DNA of 64,000 nt from Bacteroidales bacterium UBA4814 (GCA_002402465.1 DHFW01000049.1:314475-378474), one strand, 5' to 3'; positions 26,754 to 36,163 are shown, counted from the first letter of the stretch. Program-made: numbers and translations. The notes: generated by a model not told the origin, from the sequence alone.

Positions 26754-27848
26754 ATGATGAATTATGCAACCCCGCGCAAACTTGCCCTGATTACTTCTTT
26801 GATCGTTTCCCTGGCATTTTCACTTGCCTATGGCATTACCACCCGCATTGTGTATGGCGAGTTGCTCTGGAAAACCCTGCTGGTAGGTAATTTGGTACTG
26901 TTTGTGATTACTTTTTTTCTGTTTCGATTTATCCTCGAGCGCTTTATATACGACCGCATAAGGTTGATTTACAAAACCATACATGAGATGAAAGCCCCTA
27001 AGGGGCAGAAAAAGGCCATATTATTTGGCAAAAACGACATTATAAGGGAAACCAACCAGGAAGTGCTTGAATGGGCCACCAGCAAAAAGAAAGAGGTGGA
27101 AGAACTCAAGAAGCTTGAAGCCTACCGGCGCGAATTTCTGGGCAATGTGTCGCACGAGCTTAAAACCCCGATCTTCAACATCCAGGGCTATGTGCTTACC
27201 CTGCTCGACGGTGGCATCGACGATCCCGGGATTAATCGTAAATACCTTCTGCGTACCGAGCAAAGCATCGACCGCATGATCGGCATCATCGAAGACCTCG
27301 AAGCCATCGCAAAACTGGAGTCAGGCGAATTGAAGCTGAATTTTTCCACCTTCGACATGGTGGCACTGGCGCGCGAGGTAATGGAGTTTATGGAAATAAA
27401 GGCTGCTGCTCGAAATATTCACCTGCACTTTGGCCGCAGCTATGACTCACCCATATTCGTCGAGGCCGACCGGCAAGGGATACAGCAAGTGCTTACCAAC
27501 CTGGTGGTCAATTCCATTAAGTATGGCACCGAAAATGGCCGCACCAAGATTAGCTTTTTCGATATGGATGAGAACATACTGATTGAAGTAACCGACAGTG
27601 GCATAGGCATTCCCCGTGAGGAACTCCCAAGGGTCTTTGAACGTTTTTACCGGGGCGATAAAAGTCGCGCCTTTCGCGAAGGGGAGGGGGGCACCGGGCT
27701 GGGGCTGGCCATAGTGAAGCATATTATTGAAGCCCATCAGCAAACCATTAACGTGCGCAGCACCCTGGGCGTAGGCACCACCTTTGCCTTTACCCTGCAA
27801 AAGGGAAAAGCCGCGGCAGGCAGCCGCAGGAACGTGTTTATGCTATAA
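26754..27848 (+). CDS. Sensor histidine kinase, PhoR-like
   Basis: 364 residues. Two membrane helices (about 10-32 and 42-62) with almost no periplasmic loop, so it probably senses within the membrane or via a partner. HisKA with His134 in SHELKTPIF, N box NLVVNSIKYG, G1 DSGIGIP, F and G2 boxes RFYRGDKSR and GGTGLGLAIV: all intact. Partner of the preceding regulator. Confidence 0.93.
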   Translation: MMNYATPRKLALITSLIVSLAFSLAYGITTRIVYGELLWKTLLVGNLVLFVITFFLFRFILERFIYDRIRLIYKTIHEMKAPKGQKKAILFGKNDIIRETNQEVLEWATSKKKEVEELKKLEAYRREFLGNVSHELKTPIFNIQGYVLTLLDGGIDDPGINRKYLLRTEQSIDRMIGIIEDLEAIAKLESGELKLNFSTFDMVALAREVMEFMEIKAAARNIHLHFGRSYDSPIFVEADRQGIQQVLTNLVVNSIKYGTENGRTKISFFDMDENILIEVTDSGIGIPREELPRVFERFYRGDKSRAFREGEGGTGLGLAIVKHIIEAHQQTINVRSTLGVGTTFAFTLQKGKAAAGSRRNVFML

Positions 27849-27868
27849 CGTAATTTTAACATCTTTAT

Positions 27869-27938
27869 GAAACGAGCATGCATTGTTAAACACAAACACG
27901 GAGGAAAATTCTTCATGCGAGTTCCATCCGACATTAAT
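27869..27938 (+). repeat. Dispersed 70-nt repeat, copy A
   Basis: About 80 percent identical to 41380-41448 in the same orientation, with a single-base gap. The best conserved core is TCATGCGAGTTCCATC. It lies between the kinase gene and the Oar-like receptor promoter. Origin unknown. Confidence 0.7.
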
Positions 27939-28100
27939 TTGAAAGTTATTTACGGATGAAAAACTTGGTTAATTTCTCGTTAATAACTTTTTTGTGGGCC
28001 TGTTTGAAAAAGAGATACTTTTGACCATCTTTAATCCCCCTTAAAAAAAGTATTAACCAATATTTAACAAAAACTTAAAGTTGAAGTGCATTTTGGTGTT

Positions 28101-28129
28101 TTTGATTTCGCTGCAATCGATTAATTTTG
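28101..28129 (+). promoter_or_regulatory. Promoter of the Oar-like receptor
   Basis: TTTG at 28101-28104 and TAATTTTG at 28122-28129, 17 bases apart. The leader is about 85 nt, AT-rich and without strong structure. Confidence 0.6.
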
Positions 28130-28222
28130 CCTCTCAATTTTAGCAAAACATACAATCACAATTTAGTTAGTCCTTAACCAATAAATCCAACCCTAATCTT
28201 TTCAATCACAAAACAAAAAACA

Positions 28223-31200
28223 ATGAGAAAACAAACCATTTTGATGTGCGTGATTGCTGTCTTAAGCCTGCTTATCGGGTCGAATGCAGCATTTGCTCAG
28301 GGTATCACAACCGCCTCTGTCGAGGGTACGGTTTTGACCATTACCAGTGAGCCCATGCCCAATGCCAACGTGGTTGCCGTTCACCTTCCTTCGGGAACGC
28401 GCTATGGCACCATTACCAGGGCAGATGGCCGCTTTAATTTGCCCAACCTCCGGACCGGTGGACCTTACGAGATTACTGTCAGCCACGTGGGTTATCAGAA
28501 CGACCAGGTAAGTGATATTTACCTCTCGCTGGGTGAAACCCGCAGTATGGTATTTTTTATGCTCGAAGTGGGCGTGGTGCTCGAAGAGGTGGTTATTGCC
28601 GGCACCCTCGACCGTGTGTTTAATGCTGGTCGTACAGGTGCCACCACCAACCTCGACAGCGAAACCATTAACCTGATGCCGACTATTTCGCGCAGCATCA
28701 ACGACTTTACCCGCCTTAACCCGCAAAGTAACGGAACCAGCTTTGCCGGTCGCGACAACCGCTTTAACAACTACACCATCGACGGTAACATTTACAATAA
28801 CAACTTTGGTCTGGGTTCCGGGCAGTTTGCCGGAACCAACCCCATTAGTATTGAAGTTATCGAAGAAATCCAGGTAAATATTGCTCCTTACGACGTTCGT
28901 TCGGGTGGTTTTACCGGTGCCAACGTGAATGCTATTACCAAATCCGGATCCAACGAGTTCCGTGGTTCGGCCTATTCTTTCCTCAGAAATGAATATATGA
29001 TTGGCCGCAAAATTGGCGAGCAATCCCTCAACGTTTCCGACGCCGTGACGGAAATTCGTGGCGCCAGTGTTGGTGGACCGATTATCCGCGACCGCCTTTT
29101 CTTCTTTGTTAGTGTGGAACAAGAAGAAGCTTCGGTACCTGGCGACCAGCGCCTTGCCACCCGCCCCGGGCTTCCGCCCGATGGCCAGAACGTAACCAGG
29201 GTGCCCGCCGATCGCATGGACTTTGTAAGGCAGCAAATGATGTCAATATATGGTTATGAAACAGGTCCTTACGAAAACTATCCTTTTGCTAACGAGGGCC
29301 TGCGTCTTAACTTCAGGGTTGACTTTAACATTAACCGCAACCACCGCCTGGCTGTGCGCCTCAATCATTACGATGCTTTCCGCGATGTGACCATTAACGG
29401 TAACAGCGTTAGAAACGTGACCCGCTATAGTAACACCAACCGTTTTGGTAATGAAGCGCTCACCTTCCGCAATGCCAACTATACCGACGATAATACGGTT
29501 ACCTCACTTGTAGCCGAGCTGAACTCAGTGTTTGGCAACCGTTTTGCCAACAACCTGAACATTGGCTACACCACCATTCAGGACCCTACCCGTGGTATTC
29601 CCGGCGGACAGGTATTCCCGTTTATTGAAGTTCTGGAGTGGGATGGCGATCCTCCGCCGGCTGAAACCCTCGGTACTCCCAGGTATTATTTTGCGCTGGG
29701 TAACGAACTTTACTCGGTTGGTAACCTGCTTGAAAACGACGTTTTCAATATTACCAATAACTTCTCGGCATTTATGGGCGCGCATACCCTTACTGCCGGT
29801 ATAAACTTCGAGTACCAAACCTTTGCCAATGCTTTCAACCCCAATGCGCATACGTTCTATCGATTTAACTCTTATCAGAACTTTCTGGATGTGGTTGTAA
29901 ACAGGCTGCCCGATGCACGCCCCGATGGCTTTGCTATGAGCTATTCTTACAAGGGCAAAGATGACCTGCCGCTCGACGAAACGGAATTCGCTCAGCTGGG
30001 TGTTTATTTCCAGGACAAGTATCAGGTTAACCGCGACCTTGTGGTTACCGCTGGTCTGCGTGTGGACCTGCCTTTTTTCCCCATTGATCTGCCCCGCAAC
30101 CCCAGGCTGGACGCACTTGTAAATGATGGTCTTTATTTTACTGATCCAAGGGATGGCTCTCAGATAATTCCTGATGTGAGCCAGCTGGCCAAGGCCCGTT
30201 TGCTTTTGTCGCCCAGAATTGCCGCCAACTGGGATGTGTTTGGTGACAACTCCCTGCAGGTTCGTGGTGGTACTGGCCTCTTCTCCGGACGTATTCCCTT
30301 TGTATGGATATCCAACCAGGTTAGTGCCAACGGTGTAACCCGCGGTTTAGATGGTTGGGATCGTTACTCCCTTGTAGGTGGTCAATGGGTTGAGAATGTT
30401 TGGGGCGAAGGCGGAAGGCCCGCATGGCAAGGCTTTCAGGCTGACCCCAGCGTGTATAAGCCCGATCCGGAAACGCTGGATGCTCAGCTTTCAAGAGACA
30501 TTAACCTTACCGACCGCAACTTTAAATTCCCCCAGGTGTGGCGTACCAACCTGGCAGCTGACTACAAACTGCCCTATGGTGTAATTGCTACCCTCGAGGG
30601 TATTTACTCGCAGGACTTCAACAGCCCATTGGCAATGAACATAAACCTGGCTGAACCTGCTGGTTATTTCAGCGGTGCTGACCCCAGACCCTATTTTTCC
30701 TCCTACACACAAAACTCCCAGTTCAATGAGGTTATGTATCTGACCAATATTAACGAAGGATATTACGCTTCTATTACTGCTCAGCTGCAGAAAGACTTTG
30801 GCTCGGGTGTTTATGCCAGCCTTGCCTACACTCGCAGTGTAAGTAAAGACTATGGTCTGATTGGTGGCTCGCAGGCTGCTTCATTGTGGCCAAACGAAGT
30901 AGCCGAGAACCGCAACCAGCCCGAAGTTGGTTACAGCCGCTTCGACCAGCCCAACCGCATTGTGGGTTACCTCTCGCTCAATACGGCTATTTTTAGCCCC
31001 AGGAACACCACTACTTTCTCCCTGTATTACAGTGGGGGCGAAGCCGGTCGTTTCAGCTATGTGTACGCCGGTAACTTTGGCGACCGTGCTGCCCGTTTGA
31101 TGTATATTCCCAAAAGTGCAAACGAAGTACGGTTCATTCCCGTAACCATTGCCGGTACTACTTACACCCCCGAACAGCAATGGGCTATCCTGAATGATTA

Positions 31201-31588
31201 TATTGAGCAGGATAAATACCTGAGCGCAAACCGTGGAAAAGTTGCCGAACGTAATGGGGCCATACTTCCCTGGCTGCACCGTTTCGACTTGCGTATTGCT
31301 CAGGATATCGTGTTTACCGGTCTGCCCGATCGTTATAAGCTGCAGTTTACCGTTGATATCCTCAACTTTGGTAACATGCTCAACAGCGAATGGGGTGTAT
31401 CCGAAACCACCTGGCAGCGCTCACCCCTTACCTACGCCGGAAGAGATGCTACCGACAACGTTCCTACTTACAGGCTTACACGGGTAACTGGTGGTCCCGA
31501 AGGCGAAATTCCTTACGAGACCTTCAGGCCTATTATCGACATTAACCAGACCTGGAGTCTGCAGTTAGGTGTTAAATTTATCTTCTAA
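28223..31588 (+). CDS. Oar-like TonB-dependent outer-membrane receptor
   Basis: 1121 residues. Signal peptide (about 1-26, AAFAQG), a carboxypeptidase-regulatory-like beta-sandwich (27-115), a plug with GRDNRFNNYTIDGNIYNNNFG and the NAITKSGSNEFRGSAYSF turn, then a large barrel ending WSLQLGVKFIF. This matches the Oar/OmpA-related receptors of Myxococcus and Bacteroidota, some of which import large substrates or signal peptides. No SusD partner is present, so it is not a standard polysaccharide-utilisation pair. It has its own promoter and a very good terminator, suggesting high, independent expression. The substrate is unknown. Confidence 0.9.
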   Translation: MRKQTILMCVIAVLSLLIGSNAAFAQGITTASVEGTVLTITSEPMPNANVVAVHLPSGTRYGTITRADGRFNLPNLRTGGPYEITVSHVGYQNDQVSDIYLSLGETRSMVFFMLEVGVVLEEVVIAGTLDRVFNAGRTGATTNLDSETINLMPTISRSINDFTRLNPQSNGTSFAGRDNRFNNYTIDGNIYNNNFGLGSGQFAGTNPISIEVIEEIQVNIAPYDVRSGGFTGANVNAITKSGSNEFRGSAYSFLRNEYMIGRKIGEQSLNVSDAVTEIRGASVGGPIIRDRLFFFVSVEQEEASVPGDQRLATRPGLPPDGQNVTRVPADRMDFVRQQMMSIYGYETGPYENYPFANEGLRLNFRVDFNINRNHRLAVRLNHYDAFRDVTINGNSVRNVTRYSNTNRFGNEALTFRNANYTDDNTVTSLVAELNSVFGNRFANNLNIGYTTIQDPTRGIPGGQVFPFIEVLEWDGDPPPAETLGTPRYYFALGNELYSVGNLLENDVFNITNNFSAFMGAHTLTAGINFEYQTFANAFNPNAHTFYRFNSYQNFLDVVVNRLPDARPDGFAMSYSYKGKDDLPLDETEFAQLGVYFQDKYQVNRDLVVTAGLRVDLPFFPIDLPRNPRLDALVNDGLYFTDPRDGSQIIPDVSQLAKARLLLSPRIAANWDVFGDNSLQVRGGTGLFSGRIPFVWISNQVSANGVTRGLDGWDRYSLVGGQWVENVWGEGGRPAWQGFQADPSVYKPDPETLDAQLSRDINLTDRNFKFPQVWRTNLAADYKLPYGVIATLEGIYSQDFNSPLAMNINLAEPAGYFSGADPRPYFSSYTQNSQFNEVMYLTNINEGYYASITAQLQKDFGSGVYASLAYTRSVSKDYGLIGGSQAASLWPNEVAENRNQPEVGYSRFDQPNRIVGYLSLNTAIFSPRNTTTFSLYYSGGEAGRFSYVYAGNFGDRAARLMYIPKSANEVRFIPVTIAGTTYTPEQQWAILNDYIEQDKYLSANRGKVAERNGAILPWLHRFDLRIAQDIVFTGLPDRYKLQFTVDILNFGNMLNSEWGVSETTWQRSPLTYAGRDATDNVPTYRLTRVTGGPEGEIPYETFRPIIDINQTWSLQLGVKFIF

Positions 31589-31610
31589 GATATTTCTTTA
31601 AGATAAGGCA

Positions 31611-31651
31611 CAAGAGGCTGCTCCAAACCGGGGCAGCCTCTTGTATTTTTT
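31611..31651 (+). terminator. Rho-independent terminator of the Oar-like receptor gene
   Basis: Arms 31611-31624 (CAAGAGGCTGCTCC) and 31630-31643 pair along about 14 bp with one wobble, five-base loop, followed by TATTTTTTA. Textbook form. Confidence 0.9.
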
Positions 31652-31717
31652 ATGGGTTTTAAAAGTATGTGGTAGTCGTTTTTTCCATTAATTTTGGTCC
31701 TCAAAAAAATAGCGGAT

Positions 31718-32218
31718 ATGAATAACAAGGTAACTTCGGCTTTTGTAATTGGCGTTCTGTTTTTCAGCTTTGCTGCTTGCAAATCAGATGGACTTCCAGG
31801 CCGGCAGGATGTGAAAAAGGTACTGGAGCAGCACTTCAACAGGGCAATATACAAGGATTATGTTGAGGTGCTGGACGTCAGAGTGGTGGAAAAAAGCCAG
31901 TCCAACTATATGGACGGAAAGTATGCAGATTTGCTGATTGAGGCCAGAATCAAAGTAAAAAAAGGTCATGTTATCTCCAAGCGTTATACGGCCACCTCTT
32001 TCGATGTAAATGAACAATGGGCCGAAAATTTTGAATCCACGCTGCAAGCGGCCGAATCGGAAGAGGATCGGCAAAATATCATCAACCTTTTTGAAGCCAA
32101 TACCTTCAGCGAGGGCGAGCATACCATCGAGGGAACCCTTACATACGCTTTGTTTGAAGAAAGGTGGCACCTGCTGAGTACTACCCTGTTTCCTGCCATG
32201 CTTGAGCGACCCGACTAG
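31718..32218 (+). CDS. Putative lipoprotein of unknown function
   Basis: I start it at ATG 31718 (MNNKVTSAFVIG), 166 residues; the frame open from 31694 adds eight unlikely residues. A signal peptide ends in FAAC, a lipobox variant, so Cys20 is probably lipidated. The mature part is charged alpha/beta without a family I recognise (QDVKKVLEQHFNRAIYKDYVEVLDVRVVEK). A -7 box TAATTTTG at 31689-31696 suggests a separate transcript. Function unknown. Confidence 0.7.
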   Translation: MNNKVTSAFVIGVLFFSFAACKSDGLPGRQDVKKVLEQHFNRAIYKDYVEVLDVRVVEKSQSNYMDGKYADLLIEARIKVKKGHVISKRYTATSFDVNEQWAENFESTLQAAESEEDRQNIINLFEANTFSEGEHTIEGTLTYALFEERWHLLSTTLFPAMLERPD

Positions 32219-32239
32219 CTCATTATTAGTGAATAAAGC

Positions 32240-32270
32240 TTGTTATTTAGAAAGATTATAAATAACTTTG
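32240..32270 (+). promoter_or_regulatory. Promoter of the metal module, probably leaderless
   Basis: TTG at 32240-32242 and TAACTTTG at 32263-32270, 20 bases apart, an excellent match. The ATG of the next gene is at 32276, five bases past the box, so the transcript should start at or next to the start codon. Confidence 0.65.
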
Positions 32271-32275
32271 TTTTA

Positions 32276-32749
32276 ATGCGCGAAGTTTCCAAAAATATTC
32301 TACTGTTGGTAACTATGCTTGCCTTCGTGGTTTCTGCCACCGGATTCCGCCTGGTGAAGCATACTTGCCCCTCCTGCAATATTGTGGAATATGCGCTGCA
32401 CAATTCAGCATCATGCTGCGAAACGGAAACTCCAGCTGAAGCACAAGAACCCGTTTCCTGCTGTACTCCAGTCAAAACCCTTATAACCACTTGTTCAACA
32501 GCCTTTTCTTCTGATTCGTGCTGCGAATACGAATCGCAACTCTATGTGATCGAGGAACTGGTGGCTCCGTCAACTTCTAAGGTGGAGGCTGCTTTTGTAA
32601 GTCTGCCGCTGCAAATGATTAAACCGGACCTTTCTGAAAATATTCCAAGCGACCACTTTCTTGCTGCCTATCAGCGTCCACCGCCCCCTGTCTTATCAGG
32701 GACCGAATATCTCGTTTTTCTCCATCAGCTTAAAATAGCTTTCTGTTAA
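32276..32749 (+). CDS. Cys-rich HYC_CC_PP-family protein
   Basis: 157 residues from ATG 32276 (MREVSKNILLL). Signal/anchor helix (about 7-25), then KHTCPSCN, two to three CC pairs (SCCETE, SCCTPVK, SCCEYE) and a terminal PPPPV segment, matching the Bacteroidota HYC_CC_PP family found beside metal TonB receptors. Cys placement suggests a surface or periplasmic copper (or other soft metal) binder. First gene of a module continuing with two HMA proteins and a receptor. The biochemical role is inferred from Cys content and context. Confidence 0.78.
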   Translation: MREVSKNILLLVTMLAFVVSATGFRLVKHTCPSCNIVEYALHNSASCCETETPAEAQEPVSCCTPVKTLITTCSTAFSSDSCCEYESQLYVIEELVAPSTSKVEAAFVSLPLQMIKPDLSENIPSDHFLAAYQRPPPPVLSGTEYLVFLHQLKIAFC

Positions 32750-32854
32750 AACTTGCTGCTTTTTTGCAGCACCGCAGCAGCCTTTCTTGCAAAAGCCATG
32801 AAAGGCATGGCCGTATTGTGTCAAATCAAGTTTTAACCAGAAAAATTTTAAATA

Positions 32855-33256
32855 ATGAAAACCATATTATCTTTTTTAGTCACTATTATCCTGATTCTTT
32901 TTGCAGGATTTTCCAACCCAATGAATGCCCAGGAGCCCGCGCTTGAAGGCAATGTAGAAACCGAGATCAAGGTGCTTGGCCTTTGTGGCATGTGCAAGGA
33001 TCGTATTGAGAAAGCCGCTTACAGTGTAAGGGGCGTGCGTTCGGCCAGCTGGGACCAGCAAAAAAACTTACTGACGGTTAACTACCGTGCAAACCGCACC
33101 AGCCAGGAAGAGATCGAGCGCACCATTGCCAAAGCTGGTCATGATACCGAAAGCTTCATTACCGATGAGGAAACTTACAAAAACCTGCACCACTGCTGCA
33201 AGTATCCGCGCGATCCTGAAATGCTGAAAAACAACAAAGTCCATAACCAGGAATAA
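32855..33256 (+). CDS. Exported heavy-metal-associated (HMA) domain protein
   Basis: 133 residues. Signal peptide (about 1-25, ending PMNAQE), then one ferredoxin-like HMA domain with the metal loop LCGMCKDRIEKAAYSV (CxxC) and a KNLLTVNYRANRTSQEEIERTIAKAGHD body. A C-terminal tail with HHCCKYP adds a second possible metal site. Likely a periplasmic copper carrier between the receptor and an importer or efflux pump. It lies 13 bp before the cytosolic-type HMA gene. Confidence 0.85.
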   Translation: MKTILSFLVTIILILFAGFSNPMNAQEPALEGNVETEIKVLGLCGMCKDRIEKAAYSVRGVRSASWDQQKNLLTVNYRANRTSQEEIERTIAKAGHDTESFITDEETYKNLHHCCKYPRDPEMLKNNKVHNQE

Positions 33257-33269
33257 AAATTTCAGCATT

Positions 33270-33482
33270 ATGGAAAAGACCTTTTCTGTAAGCGGTTTGC
33301 ACTGCAACGCTTGTGTAAACCGCGTTCAAAAAGCCCTTTCGGGGATGGCAGGCGTGGAGCAAGTGCAGGTTGACCTTGCATCAGCTACCGTAAAAATCAA
33401 GTCAGTGGATGAAATCAAAACGGACGCTATGAATGCCCTTCTGGAGGATTTTGGCGACTACCGTTTGCACGAAAAAACCTGA
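33270..33482 (+). CDS. HMA-domain metallochaperone
   Basis: 70 residues, no signal peptide, a single HMA domain with GLHCNACVNRVQKAL (CxxC), of CopZ size. Probably a cytoplasmic copper chaperone. 5 bp separate it from the receptor gene, so the module is cotranscribed. The pairing of an exported and a cytosolic HMA protein fits metal transfer across both membranes. Confidence 0.88.
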   Translation: MEKTFSVSGLHCNACVNRVQKALSGMAGVEQVQVDLASATVKIKSVDEIKTDAMNALLEDFGDYRLHEKT

Positions 33483-33487
33483 AAACC

Positions 33488-35734
33488 ATGAACCCAAAAA
33501 TTAAAACACTCATTTTTACCATCCTGACTTTTATTTCAGGAGGATTGTTCTCACAGGGTGGTATGTTGAGGGGTGTTGTTTACGAAAGTGAGCCCCATGG
33601 AAACCATTTCCATTTAAATCCCCTGATCGGGGCCAATGTGGTTTGGCTGGGTACCACCCGGGGGGCTGCCACCAACTCTGAAGGCCGCTTTGAATTGGAA
33701 AAACCTTCCAGGCTCCCGCACAAACTTGTGGTAAGCTACATTGGCTATGAAAGTGACACATTGAATATCACAGCTGCTGACACGGAGATCAGCGTTGTGC
33801 TGGAGGCTACCCGCAACCTGGATGAAGTGGTGGTGGCCGGACGCCGGCCCGGCACGCATTACTCCACGCTGGAGCCCATGCTTACCAATGTAATTACTAC
33901 CAGCGAACTTCAGCGCGCTGCCTGCTGCAACCTTTCGGAAGCCTTCGAAACCAATGCCTCTATTGATGTGTCATACAGCGATGCCGTATCTGGTGCCCAG
34001 CAGATACAGCTGCTTGGGCTGGCAGGCATTTACAGCCAGATACTTACTGAAAACATGCCCACCTTACGTGGGCTGGGTCAGCCATTCGGACTGAGCTATA
34101 CGCCCGGACCCTGGATGGAAGCCATTCAGGTGTCGAAAGGTGCCGCCAGCGTTATCAATGGTTACGAATCCATCACCGGCCAGATCAACGTGGAGCTGAA
34201 AAAACCCGAAAGTGCCGAACAGCTGTATTACAACTTCTACGCCAACGACTTTGGCCGCCTCGAAAGCTCTGTAAATGCGGCAGTAAGGCTAAACCCCCGC
34301 TGGCATACAATGGTAATGGCTCACGGTGAGTTGCTCAACAATACCATAGACCACAACCACGACACTTTCCTTGACCACCCGCTGGTCAGGAAATTCAATG
34401 TGATCAACCGTTACCGCTACGACCGACCGGGAATCATGGAGTCGCAGTTTGGCGTGAGAATCTTGGAGGAAGGTCGCGAAGGCGGTCAGAAATCATTCTT
34501 CCATAACAATGAAGACTGGGGCTCTGACAATTATTACGGATTTGGTATCAACACCCGCAGGTATGAAGCCTTTGCCAAAACAGGTTTCTTTTTTCGCAAT
34601 ATGCCCGATGCAAGCCTTGGCACCCAATTCGACTTTTCGCACCACAGCCACGATTCAAATTATGGCTTGACTACTTACGATGGCACCCAGAATACCTTTT
34701 ATGCCAACATACTGTTCGAAAATACCATTGCCCGCAATCCTGACCACCGCTTTACCACCGGGGTGAGCTTTCTGTTCGATGATTACAGCGAGCTGCTCTC
34801 CGACAGTCTTTTTGAGCGCCGCGAGGCCGTGCCGGGTATCTTTGGTCAGTACACCATGAACCTGGGCGAGGATTTCACTTTCATTGCGGGACTTCGGGCC
34901 GACTATCACAATATTTATGGAGGATTCCTTACCCCCCGATTTCACGCACGTTACAAGCTTGGAGAGCTTACCACTTTTCGGGCTTCGGCTGGTAAGGGCT
35001 TCCGCGTGCCTAACCTGATTGCAGAAAATACCGGGCTGCTGGTGAGCAACCGCCGCATCAGGGTACTCGAAGAGATCCGGCCTGAAAAAGCCTGGAACTA
35101 TGGTGGAAGCGTATCGCGACAACTTATGGTTTTTGGCAACGATGCTTCCATCACTGCTGAGTATTATCGTACCGATTTTCAGAACCAGCTGATTGTGGAT
35201 GTGGATTCCGATGTGAATGAAGCACGTTTTTACAACCTGAACGGGAAATCTTACGCCAACAATTTCCAGGTGGAAATGAGTTTTGAGCCGGTTCGTCGTT
35301 TTGAGATTACTACCGCATACAGGTTCACGGATGTGAAGACCACTATAAACGATGTGCTGGAAGTAAAACCCTTCGTAAATCGCTACAAGGGCCTGCTTTC
35401 CGGTTCGTATGCCACGCCCAGCAACCGCTGGCAGTTCGACCTTACCGCTCAGTTCAACGGCCCGAGCCGCATTCCTTCAACTGACATGCTGCCCGAGCAG
35501 TTTCGCATGCCAACTCAGTCGCCGGCCCACACCATGTTGCTGGGGCAGGTTACCTACCGGCTCAGGGCGTTCGACCTTTACCTGGGTGGAGAGAACCTGA
35601 CCAACTTTAAACAAATGAACCCCATCATTGCATCGACCGATCCTTTTGGCGATTACTTCGATGGCTCCATGATCTGGGGACCAATAATAGGACGAATGTT
35701 TTACGCGGGGCTGAGATACTCCATAGACAGGTAA
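33488..35734 (+). CDS. TonB-dependent receptor, probably for a copper or other soft-metal ligand
   Basis: 748 residues. Signal peptide (1-23), carboxypeptidase-regulatory-like domain (about 25-110) with a His-rich insert GNHFHLNPL, plug with VVAGRRPGTHYSTLEPM and an unusual RAACCNLSEAFETN CC motif, VSKGAASVINGYESITGQINVELKKP, and a barrel ending MFYAGLRYSIDR. Receptors of this type with the AACCNLSE motif accompany HMA and HYC_CC_PP genes in Bacteroidota. The His and Cys-Cys motifs suggest metal contact. The substrate (free copper, a copper chelate, mercury) is inferred. Confidence 0.85.
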   Translation: MNPKIKTLIFTILTFISGGLFSQGGMLRGVVYESEPHGNHFHLNPLIGANVVWLGTTRGAATNSEGRFELEKPSRLPHKLVVSYIGYESDTLNITAADTEISVVLEATRNLDEVVVAGRRPGTHYSTLEPMLTNVITTSELQRAACCNLSEAFETNASIDVSYSDAVSGAQQIQLLGLAGIYSQILTENMPTLRGLGQPFGLSYTPGPWMEAIQVSKGAASVINGYESITGQINVELKKPESAEQLYYNFYANDFGRLESSVNAAVRLNPRWHTMVMAHGELLNNTIDHNHDTFLDHPLVRKFNVINRYRYDRPGIMESQFGVRILEEGREGGQKSFFHNNEDWGSDNYYGFGINTRRYEAFAKTGFFFRNMPDASLGTQFDFSHHSHDSNYGLTTYDGTQNTFYANILFENTIARNPDHRFTTGVSFLFDDYSELLSDSLFERREAVPGIFGQYTMNLGEDFTFIAGLRADYHNIYGGFLTPRFHARYKLGELTTFRASAGKGFRVPNLIAENTGLLVSNRRIRVLEEIRPEKAWNYGGSVSRQLMVFGNDASITAEYYRTDFQNQLIVDVDSDVNEARFYNLNGKSYANNFQVEMSFEPVRRFEITTAYRFTDVKTTINDVLEVKPFVNRYKGLLSGSYATPSNRWQFDLTAQFNGPSRIPSTDMLPEQFRMPTQSPAHTMLLGQVTYRLRAFDLYLGGENLTNFKQMNPIIASTDPFGDYFDGSMIWGPIIGRMFYAGLRYSIDR

Positions 35735-35751
35735 ACTTGTTTCTGTTTTCT

Positions 35752-35840
35752 TTTGTGGCTTTTTGCCTCCTTCGTGAGTTTTGGGTAATTGGTTTTTATG
35801 GTTGCACAAAGTTTCGCCAAGAAGGCCCAAAAGCCACAAA
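35752..35840. repeat. Imperfect inverted repeat of the TTTGTGGC type
   Basis: Arms TTTGTGGCTTTT (35752-35763) and its complement (35829-35840) enclose a 65-base segment that contains further TTTGTG-like words. Similar CTTTGTGGC elements are scattered through Bacteroidota genomes. It may end the receptor transcript. The rest of 35841-35965 shows no feature. Confidence 0.5.
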
Positions 35841-35965
35841 GTTTTTGGTCCCTGTCCCTGTTTTGAAAGTTCTTTTCCGAAAAAAGCTTTTTATTTTTCA
35901 GGGATATAGCGTATTTTACAATGAACGGTTTTGATTAGTTTTTAATCAGGAAATCTTTCTTGTAA

Positions 35966-36163
35966 ATGAAGGAACGGGTGTTGAAAAAGCTTAACGTACT
36001 AGCAGATGCTGCCAAGTACGACGTGTCGTGCTCATCGAGCGGCAGCAACCGCCCTGCAAAGGATGGCGGGCTGGGCAATGCCGCCCTGGCAAATAGCTTG
36101 GCAGCTGGCAGCAGGTTTGGAAAAAAATCGCCAAATTTGTGCGGCCATTGTCCTGCATTATGA
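35966..36163 (+). pseudogene. 5' remnant of a DNA-modification/repair radical SAM protein gene
   Basis: The first 41 codons (MKERVLKKLNVLADAAKYDV, then SCSSSGSNRPAKDGGLGNAA) match the N-terminus I know for the 'putative DNA modification/repair radical SAM protein' family. In that family GNAA is followed by GICHSF and the Cys ligands of the radical SAM cluster about 50 residues on. Here the sequence instead runs into 24 unrelated codons and stops. No other frame restores the family sequence. The TGA stop overlaps the uvrC ATG (ATGA). Most likely a deletion fused a gene start to the uvrC leader. It could still be translated and couple to uvrC. Confidence 0.6.

Noticed and set aside
35737..35934. 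65-codon ORF after the metal receptor
   Set aside because: It lies in the TTTGTGGC inverted repeat and has no recognisable protein character.
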